DNA of 64,000 nucleotides from Oceaniglobus roseus (GCF_002869745.1 NZ_PNOS01000001.1:186001-250000), one strand, 5' to 3'; shown: positions 25,377 to 35,102, numbered from the stretch's first letter. Program-made: numbers and translations. The notes: generated from the letters alone by a model not told the origin.

Positions 25377-26470
25377 ACGATGAACTCGGCGTGCAGGGCA
25401 CCGGCGGCCTTGATGCTCTTCAGGATGTCGATCATGTCGCGCGGCGCGACGCCAAGCGCGTTGAGCCCCTGGACGACTTCGGACAGGGACGTGCCCGCCG
25501 GCACTTCTGCGAGCGCGATGCCGGGATCCTTCTGGATCCCCGCATTGGTCCGCGGCACCACGATCGTCTCGCCCGGGGCAAACGGATTTGGCTGCACGAC
25601 CAGCGGCGACTCCTCGATCCTGAGGGTCAGGTTGCCCTGGCTGACGGCGACGCGGCTGATGCGCACGTCCTCGCCCATGACGATCGTGCCCGAACTCTGG
25701 TCCACGACCACCCGTGCCTTGCGCTGCGGTTCGACCGTGATGTTCTCGATCCTGCCCATGGCATGGGCCGGAGAGCGCAGCCGGGTCGAGGCGATATCGA
25801 CGAGAACCGTGCCGGCGTCCAGCATCGTGGCCACGCGGCCACTGAGATCGCGGTTGATCGCCTGCTCGATCCGACCTGCAGTCGTGAAGTCCGGGGTTCG
25901 CAGGGCCAGCCTGATCGAACTCAACTGCGTGAAATCGAAATCGATCTCCCGCTCGACACGGGCGCCGGACGGGATGATTCCGGCGGTCGGCACGCCCTGG
26001 GTCACCGAGGCGGCGTCGCCCTTGGCGATAACCCCCCCCGCCAGGACAGTACCCTGCGAAACAGCATAGATCACGCCATCGGCGGCGGTCAGAGGGGTCA
26101 TTACCAGCGTGCCTCCCATGAGGCTCGACGCGTCGCCTATGGCAGAAACGGTGACGTCAATCTGGCTGCCGGTTCGGGCGAAGGGGGGCAGGGTGGCGGT
26201 GACCAGCACCGCGGCGACATTCTTCGGCCGAAACTGCTCGCCCGTTACGTTGACGCCGAGCCGCTCCAGGATGTTCGCCATCATCTCTTCGGTGAACGGG
26301 GCGTTGCGCATACCGTCACCAGTGCCGTTCAGTCCAACCACCAGCCCGTAGCCAACCAGGTCGTTGCCGCGAACCCCGTCGAATTCGACCAGATCCTTGA
26401 TCCTGACCTCGGCGGCCGCGGTGGGCAATGTCCAGAGGGCAATCAGGAAGAGCGAGACCAGCCGGATCAT
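25370..26470 (-). CDS. flgI: Flagellar P-ring protein FlgI
   Basis: This 366-residue periplasmic ring subunit has a signal peptide (cleavage near PTAAAEVR) and the invariant start RIKDLVEFDGVRGNDLVGYGLVVGLNGTGDG (residues 22-52). It also has VTATLPPFARTGSQIDVTVSA and a C-terminal LNALGVAPRDMIDILKSIKAAGALHAE. All are diagnostic of FlgI. It overlaps flgL by 4 nt and ends the motB-flgE-flgK-flgL-flgI unit. Its chaperone FlgA is in the rod operon. Confidence 0.97.
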   Translation of the reverse strand: MIRLVSLFLIALWTLPTAAAEVRIKDLVEFDGVRGNDLVGYGLVVGLNGTGDGMRNAPFTEEMMANILERLGVNVTGEQFRPKNVAAVLVTATLPPFARTGSQIDVTVSAIGDASSLMGGTLVMTPLTAADGVIYAVSQGTVLAGGVIAKGDAASVTQGVPTAGIIPSGARVEREIDFDFTQLSSIRLALRTPDFTTAGRIEQAINRDLSGRVATMLDAGTVLVDIASTRLRSPAHAMGRIENITVEPQRKARVVVDQSSGTIVMGEDVRISRVAVSQGNLTLRIEESPLVVQPNPFAPGETIVVPRTNAGIQKDPGIALAEVPAGTSLSEVVQGLNALGVAPRDMIDILKSIKAAGALHAEFIVR

Positions 26471-27471
26471 CGCAGGTATCCGGAAAGCGTCAGCTGCGAC
26501 AACCGCGCGGTGACCGAAAAAAAGGTTTCAAGCTGCGTCTGCACCGCCTGAAGATTCGTGGCGGTATCGTAGGGGTCTGCGGCCACGAGTGTGGACAAAG
26601 CTATCCGGGCCGAGGCGCCTTCGCTGGCGTTGCGTGTCCTGGCGGCGTCGATCCGTTCTTCCAGCACGCCGACATCGCCGCGGAGCGCGGTGATGCGGTT
26701 GCTTGCGCCAAGGAGATCCTCGGCAATTGCGCCGATAAGAGCGGAGGCTTCCACCGGTCGCCCGTCAAGCACCCCGCGGTCGAGCAGGGCGGCCTTTGCC
26801 GTCGCCGCCAATGCTGCCCGGATCTCCGTCGCACGGGCATCCATCCCGAAGCTCACGGCTTCGCCGGGCCTCATCCGGAACGGGGCCAGTGGAACGGTCG
26901 CACCGCGATATCCCGTCGTGTCGAAAGCGCCACCCGGGGCGAACCAGGCGTCCACGGTGTCGGAAATCTCCTGCACCGTCGCAACGGGCGGCAGCGCCGC
27001 GGCGAGGGCGTCGAGCATCTCCCGGGCCGGGGCGAGAGGCGGGCTGGCCGTTTCGGCGCCGCCGAAGAGGCTGCGCCCGGCGACCGAGGTGTTCAGCGCA
27101 CCTACCACGGCCTCGAACCGGCTGGCGGCGTTCGCGGCGAAATTCGCAATCTGCAGCTCGTCCGTGGTGTTGTCCATCGCAAGCGCTGCGCCGGCGAGTG
27201 CATCGAGGTGTCCGCCGACCTGTTCCAGGGCCGTCTGTGCGGTCTCGGCGAACAGCGATGCCTCGTCGTTTGCCGTGCCATAGGCGGCAAGGTTGCTTAA
27301 ACTGCGTTCGAGAACGCTGACCGGGGCCACGTCTCCGGCCAGGGCCGAGCGCAGGTCGGACTTCCGGCCGCTGCTCAACTCCTGCGCCAGGGTGTTCAGG
27401 TCCGACCGGATGCGCGCGTTGGTCAGCCGGTTGGAGAAACTCATCGCGAGGTCGCCAATGGATGTCATCAT
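26467..27471 (-). CDS. flgL: Flagellar hook-filament junction protein FlgL
   Basis: This 334-residue flagellin-like protein has an N-terminal helix MSFSNRLTNARIRSDLNTLAQELSSGRKSDLR, a variable middle with a GRSLFGGAETASPPL segment, and a C-terminal helix ending LSQLTLSGYLR. FlgL lies between hook and filament with FlgK. Two adjacent ATGs (27471 and 27468) could start it, 3-6 nt after flgK. The assignment over flagellin rests on the flgK-flgL order and sequence style. Confidence 0.88.
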   Translation of the reverse strand: MMTSIGDLAMSFSNRLTNARIRSDLNTLAQELSSGRKSDLRSALAGDVAPVSVLERSLSNLAAYGTANDEASLFAETAQTALEQVGGHLDALAGAALAMDNTTDELQIANFAANAASRFEAVVGALNTSVAGRSLFGGAETASPPLAPAREMLDALAAALPPVATVQEISDTVDAWFAPGGAFDTTGYRGATVPLAPFRMRPGEAVSFGMDARATEIRAALAATAKAALLDRGVLDGRPVEASALIGAIAEDLLGASNRITALRGDVGVLEERIDAARTRNASEGASARIALSTLVAADPYDTATNLQAVQTQLETFFSVTARLSQLTLSGYLR

Positions 27472-27474
27472 GGC

Positions 27475-28905
27475 TCAGATCTCCATCAATCGCCGAAGCA
27501 TGTCGTCCACGGCCTGAATCACCTTCGCATTCGCTGCATAGGATTGTTCGACCAGCAAGAGTTTCTGCATCTCCTGGTCGCTATCGACGCCGCCTGCCAG
27601 CTCGCGCTCCCGCAGGGTTGCCGCGCGGGTTTCGGCGAAAGTCTGTTGCTGCTGTGCCCGGAACTCCCGGCTGCCGACCATCGAGAGCAGTTCCGAGAAC
27701 AGGCCGGCGGCGCTCCGGTCACTGCCGCCGAAGGGCGAGGGACGCGGGATCTCGAGCGCGTCGGAGAGCGCCTGCAGCGTTGCCGCGTTGCCCGGTGGAC
27801 CCTCGGCCGACGCGTAGAGCCCGTCGCGCAGGCGCCAGACTTCACCGTTGGCCGGATCGACGGCCGCGTTCAGGGAAAGCCGCTGGGCCAACCCGGGAGC
27901 GGCCGGCGGGACAAGGACCGCCCCCGCGTCGGTGAGGAGGCCGGGATCGCCAGAACCAAGCGTCGGGTCCACGGCCGGATCCTGGAACCGTTCGATCAGG
28001 TCTGCCGCCAGGGCGTCGAGCTGCGACTGTGCCTCCGGGCCGAGGTCGTCCCGGATCCCGAAGGCGGCGGCGAGGCTGCCGCCGCCCATCCGCCCACTTG
28101 CCGACATGTCCACGGGGCGTCCGCTCACGGTGAGACCGGACAGGTGTCCGCCGCCGAGGGTCATCCCGGCCGTGATGGCGTTGGACGCGGTAAATCCGAT
28201 CTCTGCGGCGCGTCCGTCCAGCAGGATCTGCCCGCCCGTCGTCACCAGGGCCACGGCGCCCCTCGCGCGCGGCAGTTCGCGCAAGGGAACCATGGCGGAA
28301 ATGCTGTCGATCAGCACCTGGCGTTGATCCATCAGCGCGTTCGCCTCGGTCGAGTTGGACTGGACACGGGTGATGCTGGTGTTGAGCCTGGCGATTTCGG
28401 CCAGGGCGTCGTTCAGCTGTCCCACCTGTGTCGCGATGCTTCGGTCCGCCGCCAGTCGCTGGTCCTGCACGCCCTGGCCGGCCGCGTTCAGGGCGCTGGC
28501 GAGGTCCGCCGCGCCTTCCGCGGCCGACTGCAGGCGCGCGACGGAATCCGGGCGACTCGCCGCCTCGATCAGGCGGCCTTCAAACGTGGCCAGGCGGCCG
28601 GGAAGCGACGAGGGGCTGTCCGCGGCGCCGATCAGGTTCTGAAGGCGCGACAGGAAGCCCGCGGGCGTTCGCGCCGCCCCGGCGTCGGCGTCGGCGATGC
28701 GACGGTCGGCCAGGACCGCGGCGTTCACGATCCGCGTGACGCCCAAGACCCGGACACCGCCCAGACGGTCGCTGCCAAGCACGACCTCCCGCCGTCCGTA
28801 ACCTTCGGTGAGGGCGTTGGCGACATTGGACGACACCGCCTGAGCCGAGCGGCTGACCGCGCCCAGTCCGCTGAGGGCGTTGTAAAGGGCATTGGACATG
28901 CTCAT
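27475..28905 (-). CDS. flgK: Flagellar hook-associated protein FlgK
   Basis: This 476-residue junction protein has the hallmark N-terminus (MSMSNALYNALSGLGAVSRS, then SSNVANALTEGYGRREVVLG) and the coiled-coil region LNTSITRVQSNSTEANALMDQR. It ends with the helix EMQKLLLVEQSYAANAKVIQAVDDMLRRLMEI. It caps the hook before filament growth. It is 43 nt downstream of flgE and 3 nt upstream of flgL. Length is somewhat shorter than the enteric protein but usual for this group. Confidence 0.95.
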   Translation of the reverse strand: MSMSNALYNALSGLGAVSRSAQAVSSNVANALTEGYGRREVVLGSDRLGGVRVLGVTRIVNAAVLADRRIADADAGAARTPAGFLSRLQNLIGAADSPSSLPGRLATFEGRLIEAASRPDSVARLQSAAEGAADLASALNAAGQGVQDQRLAADRSIATQVGQLNDALAEIARLNTSITRVQSNSTEANALMDQRQVLIDSISAMVPLRELPRARGAVALVTTGGQILLDGRAAEIGFTASNAITAGMTLGGGHLSGLTVSGRPVDMSASGRMGGGSLAAAFGIRDDLGPEAQSQLDALAADLIERFQDPAVDPTLGSGDPGLLTDAGAVLVPPAAPGLAQRLSLNAAVDPANGEVWRLRDGLYASAEGPPGNAATLQALSDALEIPRPSPFGGSDRSAAGLFSELLSMVGSREFRAQQQQTFAETRAATLRERELAGGVDSDQEMQKLLLVEQSYAANAKVIQAVDDMLRRLMEI

Positions 28906-28948
28906 GACGGTTATCCTTCAGATGGTGGCGCTTCTTGCGATGCGGGCG

Positions 28949-30253
28949 CTATCGCTTGAGGTTGGTCGTTTCCTGCAGCATCTCGTCGACGGTCTGGACG
29001 ACCTTGGCGTTGGAGGAATAGGCGCGCTGGGTCTGGATCAGGTTGGTCAGCTCAACCGCGACATCGGTCGTCGACGCCTCGAGCGAGTAGCCGAGCGTCG
29101 TGCCGGTGGGGCCGTCACCCGCGTCCCAGAGGAACATCGGACCGCTGTCCGCCGAGAGCTTGTAGGTCTGGTCGTCGCGCGCGGTCAGCCCGTCGGGGTT
29201 GGGCACGTCCACCAGCGGCACCTGGTAGATCGGACGGTTGAACCCGGTGTCATAGATCGCCTGCACTACGCCGTCGGGATCGATCTCGACTCCGATCAGG
29301 TTGCCGACCGGGGATCCGTTCTTGTCCAGGTTCGTCGGGGCGAAGCTGGCGGCCAGCTGGGTGGTCCCGCCGCTGTCGCCCAGTCTGCCGATCGTCATGT
29401 CGATGGTGCCGCCGCCGACGGCCAGGGGCACGCTGCCGGTGGCGGGATCGTACGCCCCGCCGGAAACGGCCGTCACGCTGGCCAGGGTGCCGCCGTCGGC
29501 CGCCGTGTCGTTGAAGGTCAGGGTGTATTCGCCGATGATGGCGCCGCCCGAGGCGGAATCGGTGATCGTCATCGTCCAGGTGTTCGAGGATCCGGTGGCG
29601 GGGACCGTGGGCGTGTAGGTAATGCTGAGGGATTCCGGCTGCCCGAGGTTGCCGAAATACTCCACCGACAGGTCCACCGGATCGCCGCTGGACCCGGCAG
29701 CCGTGTCGGCCGCGGGAAGGTTCACCCTCAGGGAGATCTGGGTCGTCGGGTTGGCGACGAACTGGTTGGTGCCGATGTTGACCGGCTCCAGCGCGGCGCT
29801 GGTGTCGCGGGTGACATTGGGCAGCGTCCCGTCCGGATCGAGCGGCCAGCCCATCAGCGCCTGGCCCGAGGCGGTAGTCAGGATGCCCGCGGAATCGGGG
29901 CGGAAGGAGGCGGTGGTCATCAGCGACAGCGGCAGCACCCCGGCCCGGCCAACCGCGACACGGTCCGTCACCGGGAGGAAGCCCCGACCCTGCACGCTGA
30001 TGTCGGTGGGGTTGCTGCTGCCCACGGTCTGGCCGCGCTGGCTGATCAGACGGTGGGTTTCGGCACGGACGCCGCCGGCGGTATAGCGCTGGCGACTTTC
30101 GCCCGAACTCACGACCATCGAGTTGAAATCGGTCTCCAGCCGCCGGTAGCCGATGGTCGACGAGTTCGCGATGTTGTCCGAGATGCTGGCCAGCCGCTGG
30201 GCGTTGGCGTTCAGCCCGGACACGCTGGCGTACAGCGAGGAGGAGATGGTCAT
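28949..30253 (-). CDS. flgE: Flagellar hook protein FlgE
   Basis: This 434-residue hook subunit has the N-terminal helix and motif SISDNIANSSTIGYRRLET and a DISVQGRGFLPV box near residues 83-94. A large Gly/Thr/Ser-rich variable domain fills the middle, and the C-terminal helix is LTNLIQTQRAYSSNAKVVQTVDEML. It follows motB by 126 nt, a gap with a CtrA-like box and a GATAAT promoter element, so hook genes may have their own promoter. The rod-type hook cap gene flgD and length-control gene fliK are not in the window. Confidence 0.95.
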   Translation of the reverse strand: MTISSSLYASVSGLNANAQRLASISDNIANSSTIGYRRLETDFNSMVVSSGESRQRYTAGGVRAETHRLISQRGQTVGSSNPTDISVQGRGFLPVTDRVAVGRAGVLPLSLMTTASFRPDSAGILTTASGQALMGWPLDPDGTLPNVTRDTSAALEPVNIGTNQFVANPTTQISLRVNLPAADTAAGSSGDPVDLSVEYFGNLGQPESLSITYTPTVPATGSSNTWTMTITDSASGGAIIGEYTLTFNDTAADGGTLASVTAVSGGAYDPATGSVPLAVGGGTIDMTIGRLGDSGGTTQLAASFAPTNLDKNGSPVGNLIGVEIDPDGVVQAIYDTGFNRPIYQVPLVDVPNPDGLTARDDQTYKLSADSGPMFLWDAGDGPTGTTLGYSLEASTTDVAVELTNLIQTQRAYSSNAKVVQTVDEMLQETTNLKR

Positions 30254-30280
30254 TCAGTCACCTTTCTGATGCGGATCGAC

Positions 30281-30290
30281 ATTATCCCCT
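30281..30290 (-). promoter_or_regulatory. Candidate -10 element of flgE promoter
   Basis: Read on the minus strand, AGGGGATAAT lies 28 nt before the flgE start. It fits a sigma-70 -10 (GATAAT) or, with TAAG 16 nt upstream, a relaxed sigma-28 site (consensus TAAA-N15-GCCGATAA). It is adjacent to the CtrA-like box. Confidence 0.4.
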
Positions 30291-30306
30291 CACTACAGGA
30301 CCGCAC

Positions 30307-30321
30307 TTAACAGGCTGCTAA
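30307..30321. promoter_or_regulatory. CtrA-like box upstream of flgE
   Basis: TTAA, 7 nt, CTAA: one mismatch to TTAA-N7-TTAA, and the same half-sites as the fliL/fliF box in opposite orientation. It is 54 nt upstream of the flgE ATG and next to the candidate -10, the usual position for CtrA activation. Confidence 0.55.
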
Positions 30322-30379
30322 CGGCTAAGATTGCCCCTACTTGCCGCGGCCGGATCCCGCCGCTGCGGCCTCCGCCGGG

Positions 30380-31234
30380 TCACTTGCCGTCGCGCAGCAG
30401 GACCAGCTCGATGCGGTTGTTGCGGACCGACAGCGGGTTGCCCGCCACCAGCTCGCGGTCGGCCAGGCCGGTGACGCGGTGCAGGCGGGCGGGATCCAGC
30501 GCGGTGCGGTCGACCAGGCGGCGCACCGCCGTGGCGCGGTCGGTCGACAGGTCCCAGACCGGGTTCACCCGCCGCACGACGGGTTCCGAGCGGACGTGGC
30601 CGTTGATCGCGATGCGGTTGTCGGCCAGCGCGAAGACGCCTGCCACGACGCCGACCAGATCCTGCAGGAGCGGCAGCGGCCGGGACGAATTGTCGTCGAA
30701 CAGCTGCTGTCCCGGCAGGTCGAACAGCTCGACCACCAGCCCGACATCGGTCACGCGGGTGACGATGTGGCGGGCCAGATCCTCGCTCACCATGCTCTCG
30801 CCGGAGCGCGCGCTCAGCTTGTTGGCCAGGTCCTCAAGCTTGCGGTTGCCCATGTCGCCCTCGGCCTCGCCGGCGCGGTCGCGGTCGACGCCGGACATGC
30901 CGCGGGCCTTGTCCTCCTCGTCGTGGTGGCGGGCCGAGGCGCCGGTGCCGTTCTTGGCCAGGCTCTCCTCCGAGAACACCGAGTCGCCGCCGAAGGAATC
31001 GTCGCCCCCGCCCGAGACGCGGGCCATCGACACCGTCGGCGCGAAATAGTCGGCGATGCCCTTCCTCTGCGTCTCGGTCGTCGCGTTCAGCAGCCACATC
31101 AGCAGGAAGAACGCCATCATCGCGGTCACGAAATCCGCATAGGCCACCTTCCACGCGCCGCCGTGATGGCCGCCGCCGCCGACCACCTTCTTGCGCTTGA
31201 TGATGATCGGCGCGTTTGCACCCGCTGTCGCCAT
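30380..31234 (-). CDS. motB: Flagellar stator protein MotB
   Basis: This 284-residue stator subunit anchors to peptidoglycan. A basic N-terminus (IIIKRKKVVGG) is followed by the plug/channel helix AYADFVTAMMAFFLLMWLL, with the proton-carrying Asp at residue 34. The C-terminal OmpA-like domain contains NRIAINGHVRSEP and WDLSTDRATAVRRLV. Gly/His repeats before the helix (GGGGHHGG) are typical of this group. The conserved Asp and no sodium-type features suggest proton drive. It heads the motB-flgE-flgK-flgL-flgI unit and is separated from motA by 14 kb. Confidence 0.95.
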   Translation of the reverse strand: MATAGANAPIIIKRKKVVGGGGHHGGAWKVAYADFVTAMMAFFLLMWLLNATTETQRKGIADYFAPTVSMARVSGGGDDSFGGDSVFSEESLAKNGTGASARHHDEEDKARGMSGVDRDRAGEAEGDMGNRKLEDLANKLSARSGESMVSEDLARHIVTRVTDVGLVVELFDLPGQQLFDDNSSRPLPLLQDLVGVVAGVFALADNRIAINGHVRSEPVVRRVNPVWDLSTDRATAVRRLVDRTALDPARLHRVTGLADRELVAGNPLSVRNNRIELVLLRDGK

Positions 31235-31289
31235 GTCTCACCCCTTTTCCCACCGTGGGCGGGTATAGGGTGGAGGGGTGAAAGGCCGA

Positions 31290-31300
31290 TTAACCCTTAA
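31290..31300 (-). promoter_or_regulatory. TTAA-N3-TTAA element upstream of motB
   Basis: Two TTAA half-sites separated by 3 nt lie 56 nt before motB and overlap the stop codon of the GMC gene. The spacing is not that of a full CtrA site, but it is the only AT-rich signal before motB and may mark its promoter. Confidence 0.3.
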
Positions 31301-32895
31301 AAAACAGGGCTCTTGCCGTCTTCCAGACACATTTCGGCTGCCTTTTCGGCGATCATGATCACGGGTGCGTTGGTGTTGCCGCTGGTGATCGTCGGCATCA
31401 CCGAGGCATCGGCGACCCTCAGCCCCGCGATGCCCCGGAGGCGCAGCCGCGCGTCGAGCGGGGAGTCCTGTCCCGCACCCATGGCGACGGTACCGACGGG
31501 GTGGAAGATGGTCGTGCCGATCTCGCCCGCCGCCTTCACCAGCGCCGCCTCGTCGTCGGAAGGGTTGGCGGGGCGGAACTCTTCGGGGGCGTACCGGGCC
31601 AGCGGCGCAGCAGCCATGATCCGCCGGGTCAGCCGGATCGCCCGCGCGGCGACCGCCCGGTCGCGGGCGGCGGACAGGTAGTTCGGCGCGATCACCGGGG
31701 CTGCGGCGGGATCGGGTGACGCGATCCTCACCGTGCCGCGGCTGTCGGGGCGCAGGTGGCAGACGCTGGCGGTCAGGGCGTCGAAATCGTGCAGCCCGCC
31801 GCCGAAGGCCTCGAGGCTCAGGGGCTGGACGTGGTACTCGAGGTCCGCCGTCGCCACGTCCTCGCCCGACCGCGCGAAGGCGCCGAGCTGCGAGGGCGCC
31901 ATCGACATCGGGCCGGTGCGCTTCAGCGCATATTCCAGCGCGATCATCGCCTTGCCGTAAAGGCTGGCCGACATGGTGTTCAGCGTCTTCGCACCGCGGA
32001 CCCGGTAGGCGCAGCGCAGTTGCAGGTGATCCTGAAGGTTGGCGCCGATCCCGGGCACGTCCCGCAGCACCGGGATCCCCATCTCCTGCAACAGCGCCCC
32101 GGGCCCGATCCCCGACAGCTGGAGGATCTGCGGCGTGCCGATGGCGCCCGCCGCCAGGATCACCTCGCCCGCCGTCGCCGTCTCCAGCCGGTCGCCCCGC
32201 CGGAACAGCACCCCGGTGGCGCGGCCGTGCTGGACGATCACCCGCTCGGTCCTCGCGCCGGTCAGCACCCGGAGGTTCCGGCGGTAGGCGACGGGTTTCA
32301 GGAAGGCCTTCGCGGTGTTCCAGCGGAAGCCCGACCGCTGGTTGACGCGGAAATACCCCACGCCCTCGTTGTCGCCGGTGTTGAAATCCGTGACCTTCGG
32401 GATACCGACATGCGTGGCCGCCTCCTGCCAGGCGTCGAGGATGTCCCAGCGGAGCCGCTGGTTCTCCACCCGCCACTCGCCGCCCGCGCCGTGGAACTCC
32501 GACGGCCCGTCGACGTAGTCCTCGCTCCGCCTGAACAGCGGCAGCACGTCGTCCCAGCCCCAGCCGGTCAGTCCCCGCTGCCGCCAGCCGTCGTAATCCG
32601 CCGCCTGCCCCCGGAGGTAGAGCATCCCGTTGATCGAAGAACAGCCGCCGAGCTCCTTGCCGCGCGGATAGAGCAGCGACCGCCCGCCGAGCCCCGGCTC
32701 GGCCGCGGTCTTCATCATCCAGTCGGTCTTCGGATTGCCGATGCAGTAGAGATAGCCGACCGGGATGTGGATCCACGGATAGGTGTCGCGCTGCCCCGCC
32801 TCGAGCAGCAGCACCTTGCGGCCCCCGGCGCTGAGGCGGTTGGCGAGGACGCAGCCGGCGCTGCCCGCGCCGACGATGATGTGGTCGTAGTCCAA
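31297..32895 (-). CDS. GMC-family FAD-dependent oxidoreductase
   Basis: This 532-residue flavoenzyme starts with the FAD-binding motif [17 protein letters not shown] (residues 6-22), then the GMC signatures [20 protein letters not shown] and [19 protein letters not shown]. The C-terminal active site has H465 (HPVGT) and N509 (GNTNAP). It belongs to the choline/alcohol dehydrogenase branch that oxidises an alcohol to an aldehyde. It lies about 100 nt after dctM on the same strand, behind a hairpin, so it is probably the last gene of the TRAP unit. Substrate is unknown; choline is possible but no betaine genes are present. Confidence 0.88.
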   Translation of the reverse strand: MDYDHIIVGAGSAGCVLANRLSAGGRKVLLLEAGQRDTYPWIHIPVGYLYCIGNPKTDWMMKTAAEPGLGGRSLLYPRGKELGGCSSINGMLYLRGQAADYDGWRQRGLTGWGWDDVLPLFRRSEDYVDGPSEFHGAGGEWRVENQRLRWDILDAWQEAATHVGIPKVTDFNTGDNEGVGYFRVNQRSGFRWNTAKAFLKPVAYRRNLRVLTGARTERVIVQHGRATGVLFRRGDRLETATAGEVILAAGAIGTPQILQLSGIGPGALLQEMGIPVLRDVPGIGANLQDHLQLRCAYRVRGAKTLNTMSASLYGKAMIALEYALKRTGPMSMAPSQLGAFARSGEDVATADLEYHVQPLSLEAFGGGLHDFDALTASVCHLRPDSRGTVRIASPDPAAAPVIAPNYLSAARDRAVAARAIRLTRRIMAAAPLARYAPEEFRPANPSDDEAALVKAAGEIGTTIFHPVGTVAMGAGQDSPLDARLRLRGIAGLRVADASVMPTITSGNTNAPVIMIAEKAAEMCLEDGKSPVF

Positions 32896-32919
32896 AGGCC
32901 TGTTCCTGGGCGGAGAGAC

Positions 32920-32967
32920 CCCGGGGCGCTGCCCCGGACCCCGGAGTAATTAGGGCAAAGAAGAAAC
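32920..32967. repeat. Family-typical intergenic hairpin with A-rich tail
   Basis: CCGGGGC GCT GCCCCGG (7-bp stem, 32921-32937) is followed by a CCCCGGAGTAATTAGGGCAAAG segment ending near 32967. Similar GC hairpin plus ATATTT/CAAAG sequence recurs between genes of this family and at 52258-52323 here. It lies between dctM and the GMC gene and may cause partial termination. Confidence 0.5.
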
Positions 32968-32996
32968 AGGGAGGGGTGAGGCTGCCCCCTGCGCGG

Positions 32997-34391
32997 TCAC
33001 TTGATGACGATCTCCGGCCCCATCATCTCGGTCGGCAGCCAGGTCGAGAGCCAGGGGACGTAGGTCACGAGGATCAGGAACACGAAGAGCACGGCGAGGA
33101 AGGGCAGGGCGGCGCGCACCACGGCCATCATCGGCATCCCCGCGACGCCGGAGGTGACGAACAGGTTCAGGCCCACCGGCGGGGTGATCATCCCGATCTC
33201 CATGTTCACCACCATGATGATCCCGAGGTGGATCGGGTCGATCCCGAGCTGGATCGCGATCGGGAAGACCAGCGGCGCGACGATGACGAGGAGGCCCGAA
33301 GGCTCCATGAACTGGCCGCCGATCAGCAGGATCACGTTGACCACGATCAGGAAGCCGATGGGACCGAGGCCCGAGGACAACATCGCGTTGGCGATGGCCT
33401 GGGGGATCTGCTCGTCGGTCAGGACGTGCTTCAGGATCAGCGCGTTGGCGATGACGAACATCAGCATCACCGTGAGCTTCCCCGCTTCCAGCAGCGTCCT
33501 CATCGTGTCGCGGTGGAAGAAGCCCGTGACGACGGCATAGGGCGCGCGGTAGAGCGGCAGCGGCCGCTTGCCCTCGCCGACATAGAGCGGGCCCATGTCG
33601 CGGTAGATGAAGGTCGCCACGAAGAAGGCATAGACCGACGCCACTGCGGCGGCTTCGGTCGGCGTGAAGATCGCGCCGGTGACGCCGGGAATGCCGTAGA
33701 TGCCGACCATGATGATGACGATCAGCAGAAGCCCCCAGAGCGCGTCGCGGAATGAGTCGAACACCTCGCCCCAGCCCAGCCATTCGCCCTTGGGCATCTT
33801 CTTGACGATGGCCATGATGTAGATCGTGACCATCAGCATCACGCCCGCGAGGATCCCCGGGATCACGCCGGCAAGGAACATCCGCCCCACCGAGACATCC
33901 GTGGCCGAGGCGTATACGACCATGACGATCGAGGGCGGGATCAGGATGCCGAGGGTGCCGGCGTTGCAGATCACGCCCGCCGCGAATTCCTTGGTATAGC
34001 CCACCTGCCGCATCGCCACGATGACGATCGAGCCGATGGCGACCACGGTGGCGGGGGACGAGCCCGAGAGCGCCGCGAACATCATGCAGGCCAGCACCCC
34101 CGCGATGGCGAGGCCGCCGGGCAGGTGGCCGACGCAGGCGATGGCGAAGCGGATGATCCGCTTCGCGACGCCCCCCGTCGACATGAAGGACGAGGCGAGG
34201 ATGAAGAACGGGATGGCGAGCAGCGTGTAGTGCCCCGCCATCGCCTGGTAGAGCGACTGCGCCACCGAGGCGAGCGAGGTGTTGGAGAACATCAGCAGGA
34301 AGGCGATGGAGCTGAGGCCGAGGGAGACCGCGATCGGCACGCCGATCAGCAGGAACCCGACGATCATCACGAAGAGGAGGACGACTTCCAT
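32997..34391 (-). CDS. dctM: TRAP transporter large membrane subunit DctM
   Basis: This 464-residue subunit has about 12 transmembrane segments. It carries DctM motifs FFILASSFMSTGGVAKRIIRFA, ALSGSSPATVVAIGSI, NAGTLGILIPPSIVMVVYA and GLNLFVTSGV. A cytosolic insertion (about residues 265-300) is typical of the C4-dicarboxylate branch. It forms the sodium-driven channel with DctQ; the binding protein is the upstream dctP. It starts 3 nt after dctQ. Confidence 0.93.
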   Translation of the reverse strand: MEVVLLFVMIVGFLLIGVPIAVSLGLSSIAFLLMFSNTSLASVAQSLYQAMAGHYTLLAIPFFILASSFMSTGGVAKRIIRFAIACVGHLPGGLAIAGVLACMMFAALSGSSPATVVAIGSIVIVAMRQVGYTKEFAAGVICNAGTLGILIPPSIVMVVYASATDVSVGRMFLAGVIPGILAGVMLMVTIYIMAIVKKMPKGEWLGWGEVFDSFRDALWGLLLIVIIMVGIYGIPGVTGAIFTPTEAAAVASVYAFFVATFIYRDMGPLYVGEGKRPLPLYRAPYAVVTGFFHRDTMRTLLEAGKLTVMLMFVIANALILKHVLTDEQIPQAIANAMLSSGLGPIGFLIVVNVILLIGGQFMEPSGLLVIVAPLVFPIAIQLGIDPIHLGIIMVVNMEIGMITPPVGLNLFVTSGVAGMPMMAVVRAALPFLAVLFVFLILVTYVPWLSTWLPTEMMGPEIVIK

Positions 34392-34394
34392 GGC

Positions 34395-35102
34395 TCAGGC
34401 GTCCCTCATCCGGGTGGCGGCATCGTCCACCGCGTCTTCGGCCTCGTGGCTGACGATCATGCTGTCCTCGTGGCCCTTCCAGATGCGGATGCAGGCCTGC
34501 AGCACCCGGAACAGCATCAGCAGGGCCGAGAGCGGCAGCACGACGTAGGGCACCAGCACCGGCATCTTGGAATAGCTGTCGACCACCGTCTCGCCGCCCT
34601 CGGTGTAGGAGTTGAAGGTCTTCTCGAGCCAGTCCTTCAGCCCGTCGAAGGGGATCGGGATGTCGCCCGTCTCGGTGAAGCCGAAGCGGCGCGCGTCCCA
34701 GTCGAAGCCGGTGGGGAACCAGCGCCCGGTGGTCTTCGGCAGGTCGGCGAAGGGCGCCCAGTAATCCCAGGCCCCCTTGAGGAACAGCACGGCGTAGAGC
34801 AGGCAGAGCAGACCCGCGACCAGCGCCACCGCGCGGCGCGGACCGGGCGCGAGCAGGTTCGTCACCGCGTCGACGCCGAGGTGCATCCGGATCTTGAAGC
34901 CGTAGGAGACTCCGAGCAGCACCAGCCAGGCGAACATCACCAGCGTGACCTCGAGGCTCCAGATGATCGAAGAGTTGAACCCGTAGCGCAGCACCACGTT
35001 GACGAAGGTGAGGACGGTCATCAGCCCCATGAGGACCGCCATCAGCGTCTCTTCGAGGGTGTCGATCACCCCCGGTTCACGCGGGTATCTGCTGTGATCC
35101 AT
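34395..35102 (-). CDS. dctQ: TRAP transporter small membrane subunit DctQ
   Basis: This 235-residue subunit has four transmembrane helices. The second pair is separated by a long periplasmic loop (about residues 115-170, TTGRWFPTGFDWDARRFGFT), an insertion seen in DctQ of the C4-dicarboxylate branch. The segment LEVTLVMFAWLVLLGVSYGFKIRMHLGVD is the DctQ core. It lies 105 nt after dctP, a gap containing a strong hairpin, and 3 nt before dctM. Confidence 0.9.
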   Translation of the reverse strand: MDHSRYPREPGVIDTLEETLMAVLMGLMTVLTFVNVVLRYGFNSSIIWSLEVTLVMFAWLVLLGVSYGFKIRMHLGVDAVTNLLAPGPRRAVALVAGLLCLLYAVLFLKGAWDYWAPFADLPKTTGRWFPTGFDWDARRFGFTETGDIPIPFDGLKDWLEKTFNSYTEGGETVVDSYSKMPVLVPYVVLPLSALLMLFRVLQACIRIWKGHEDSMIVSHEAEDAVDDAATRMRDA

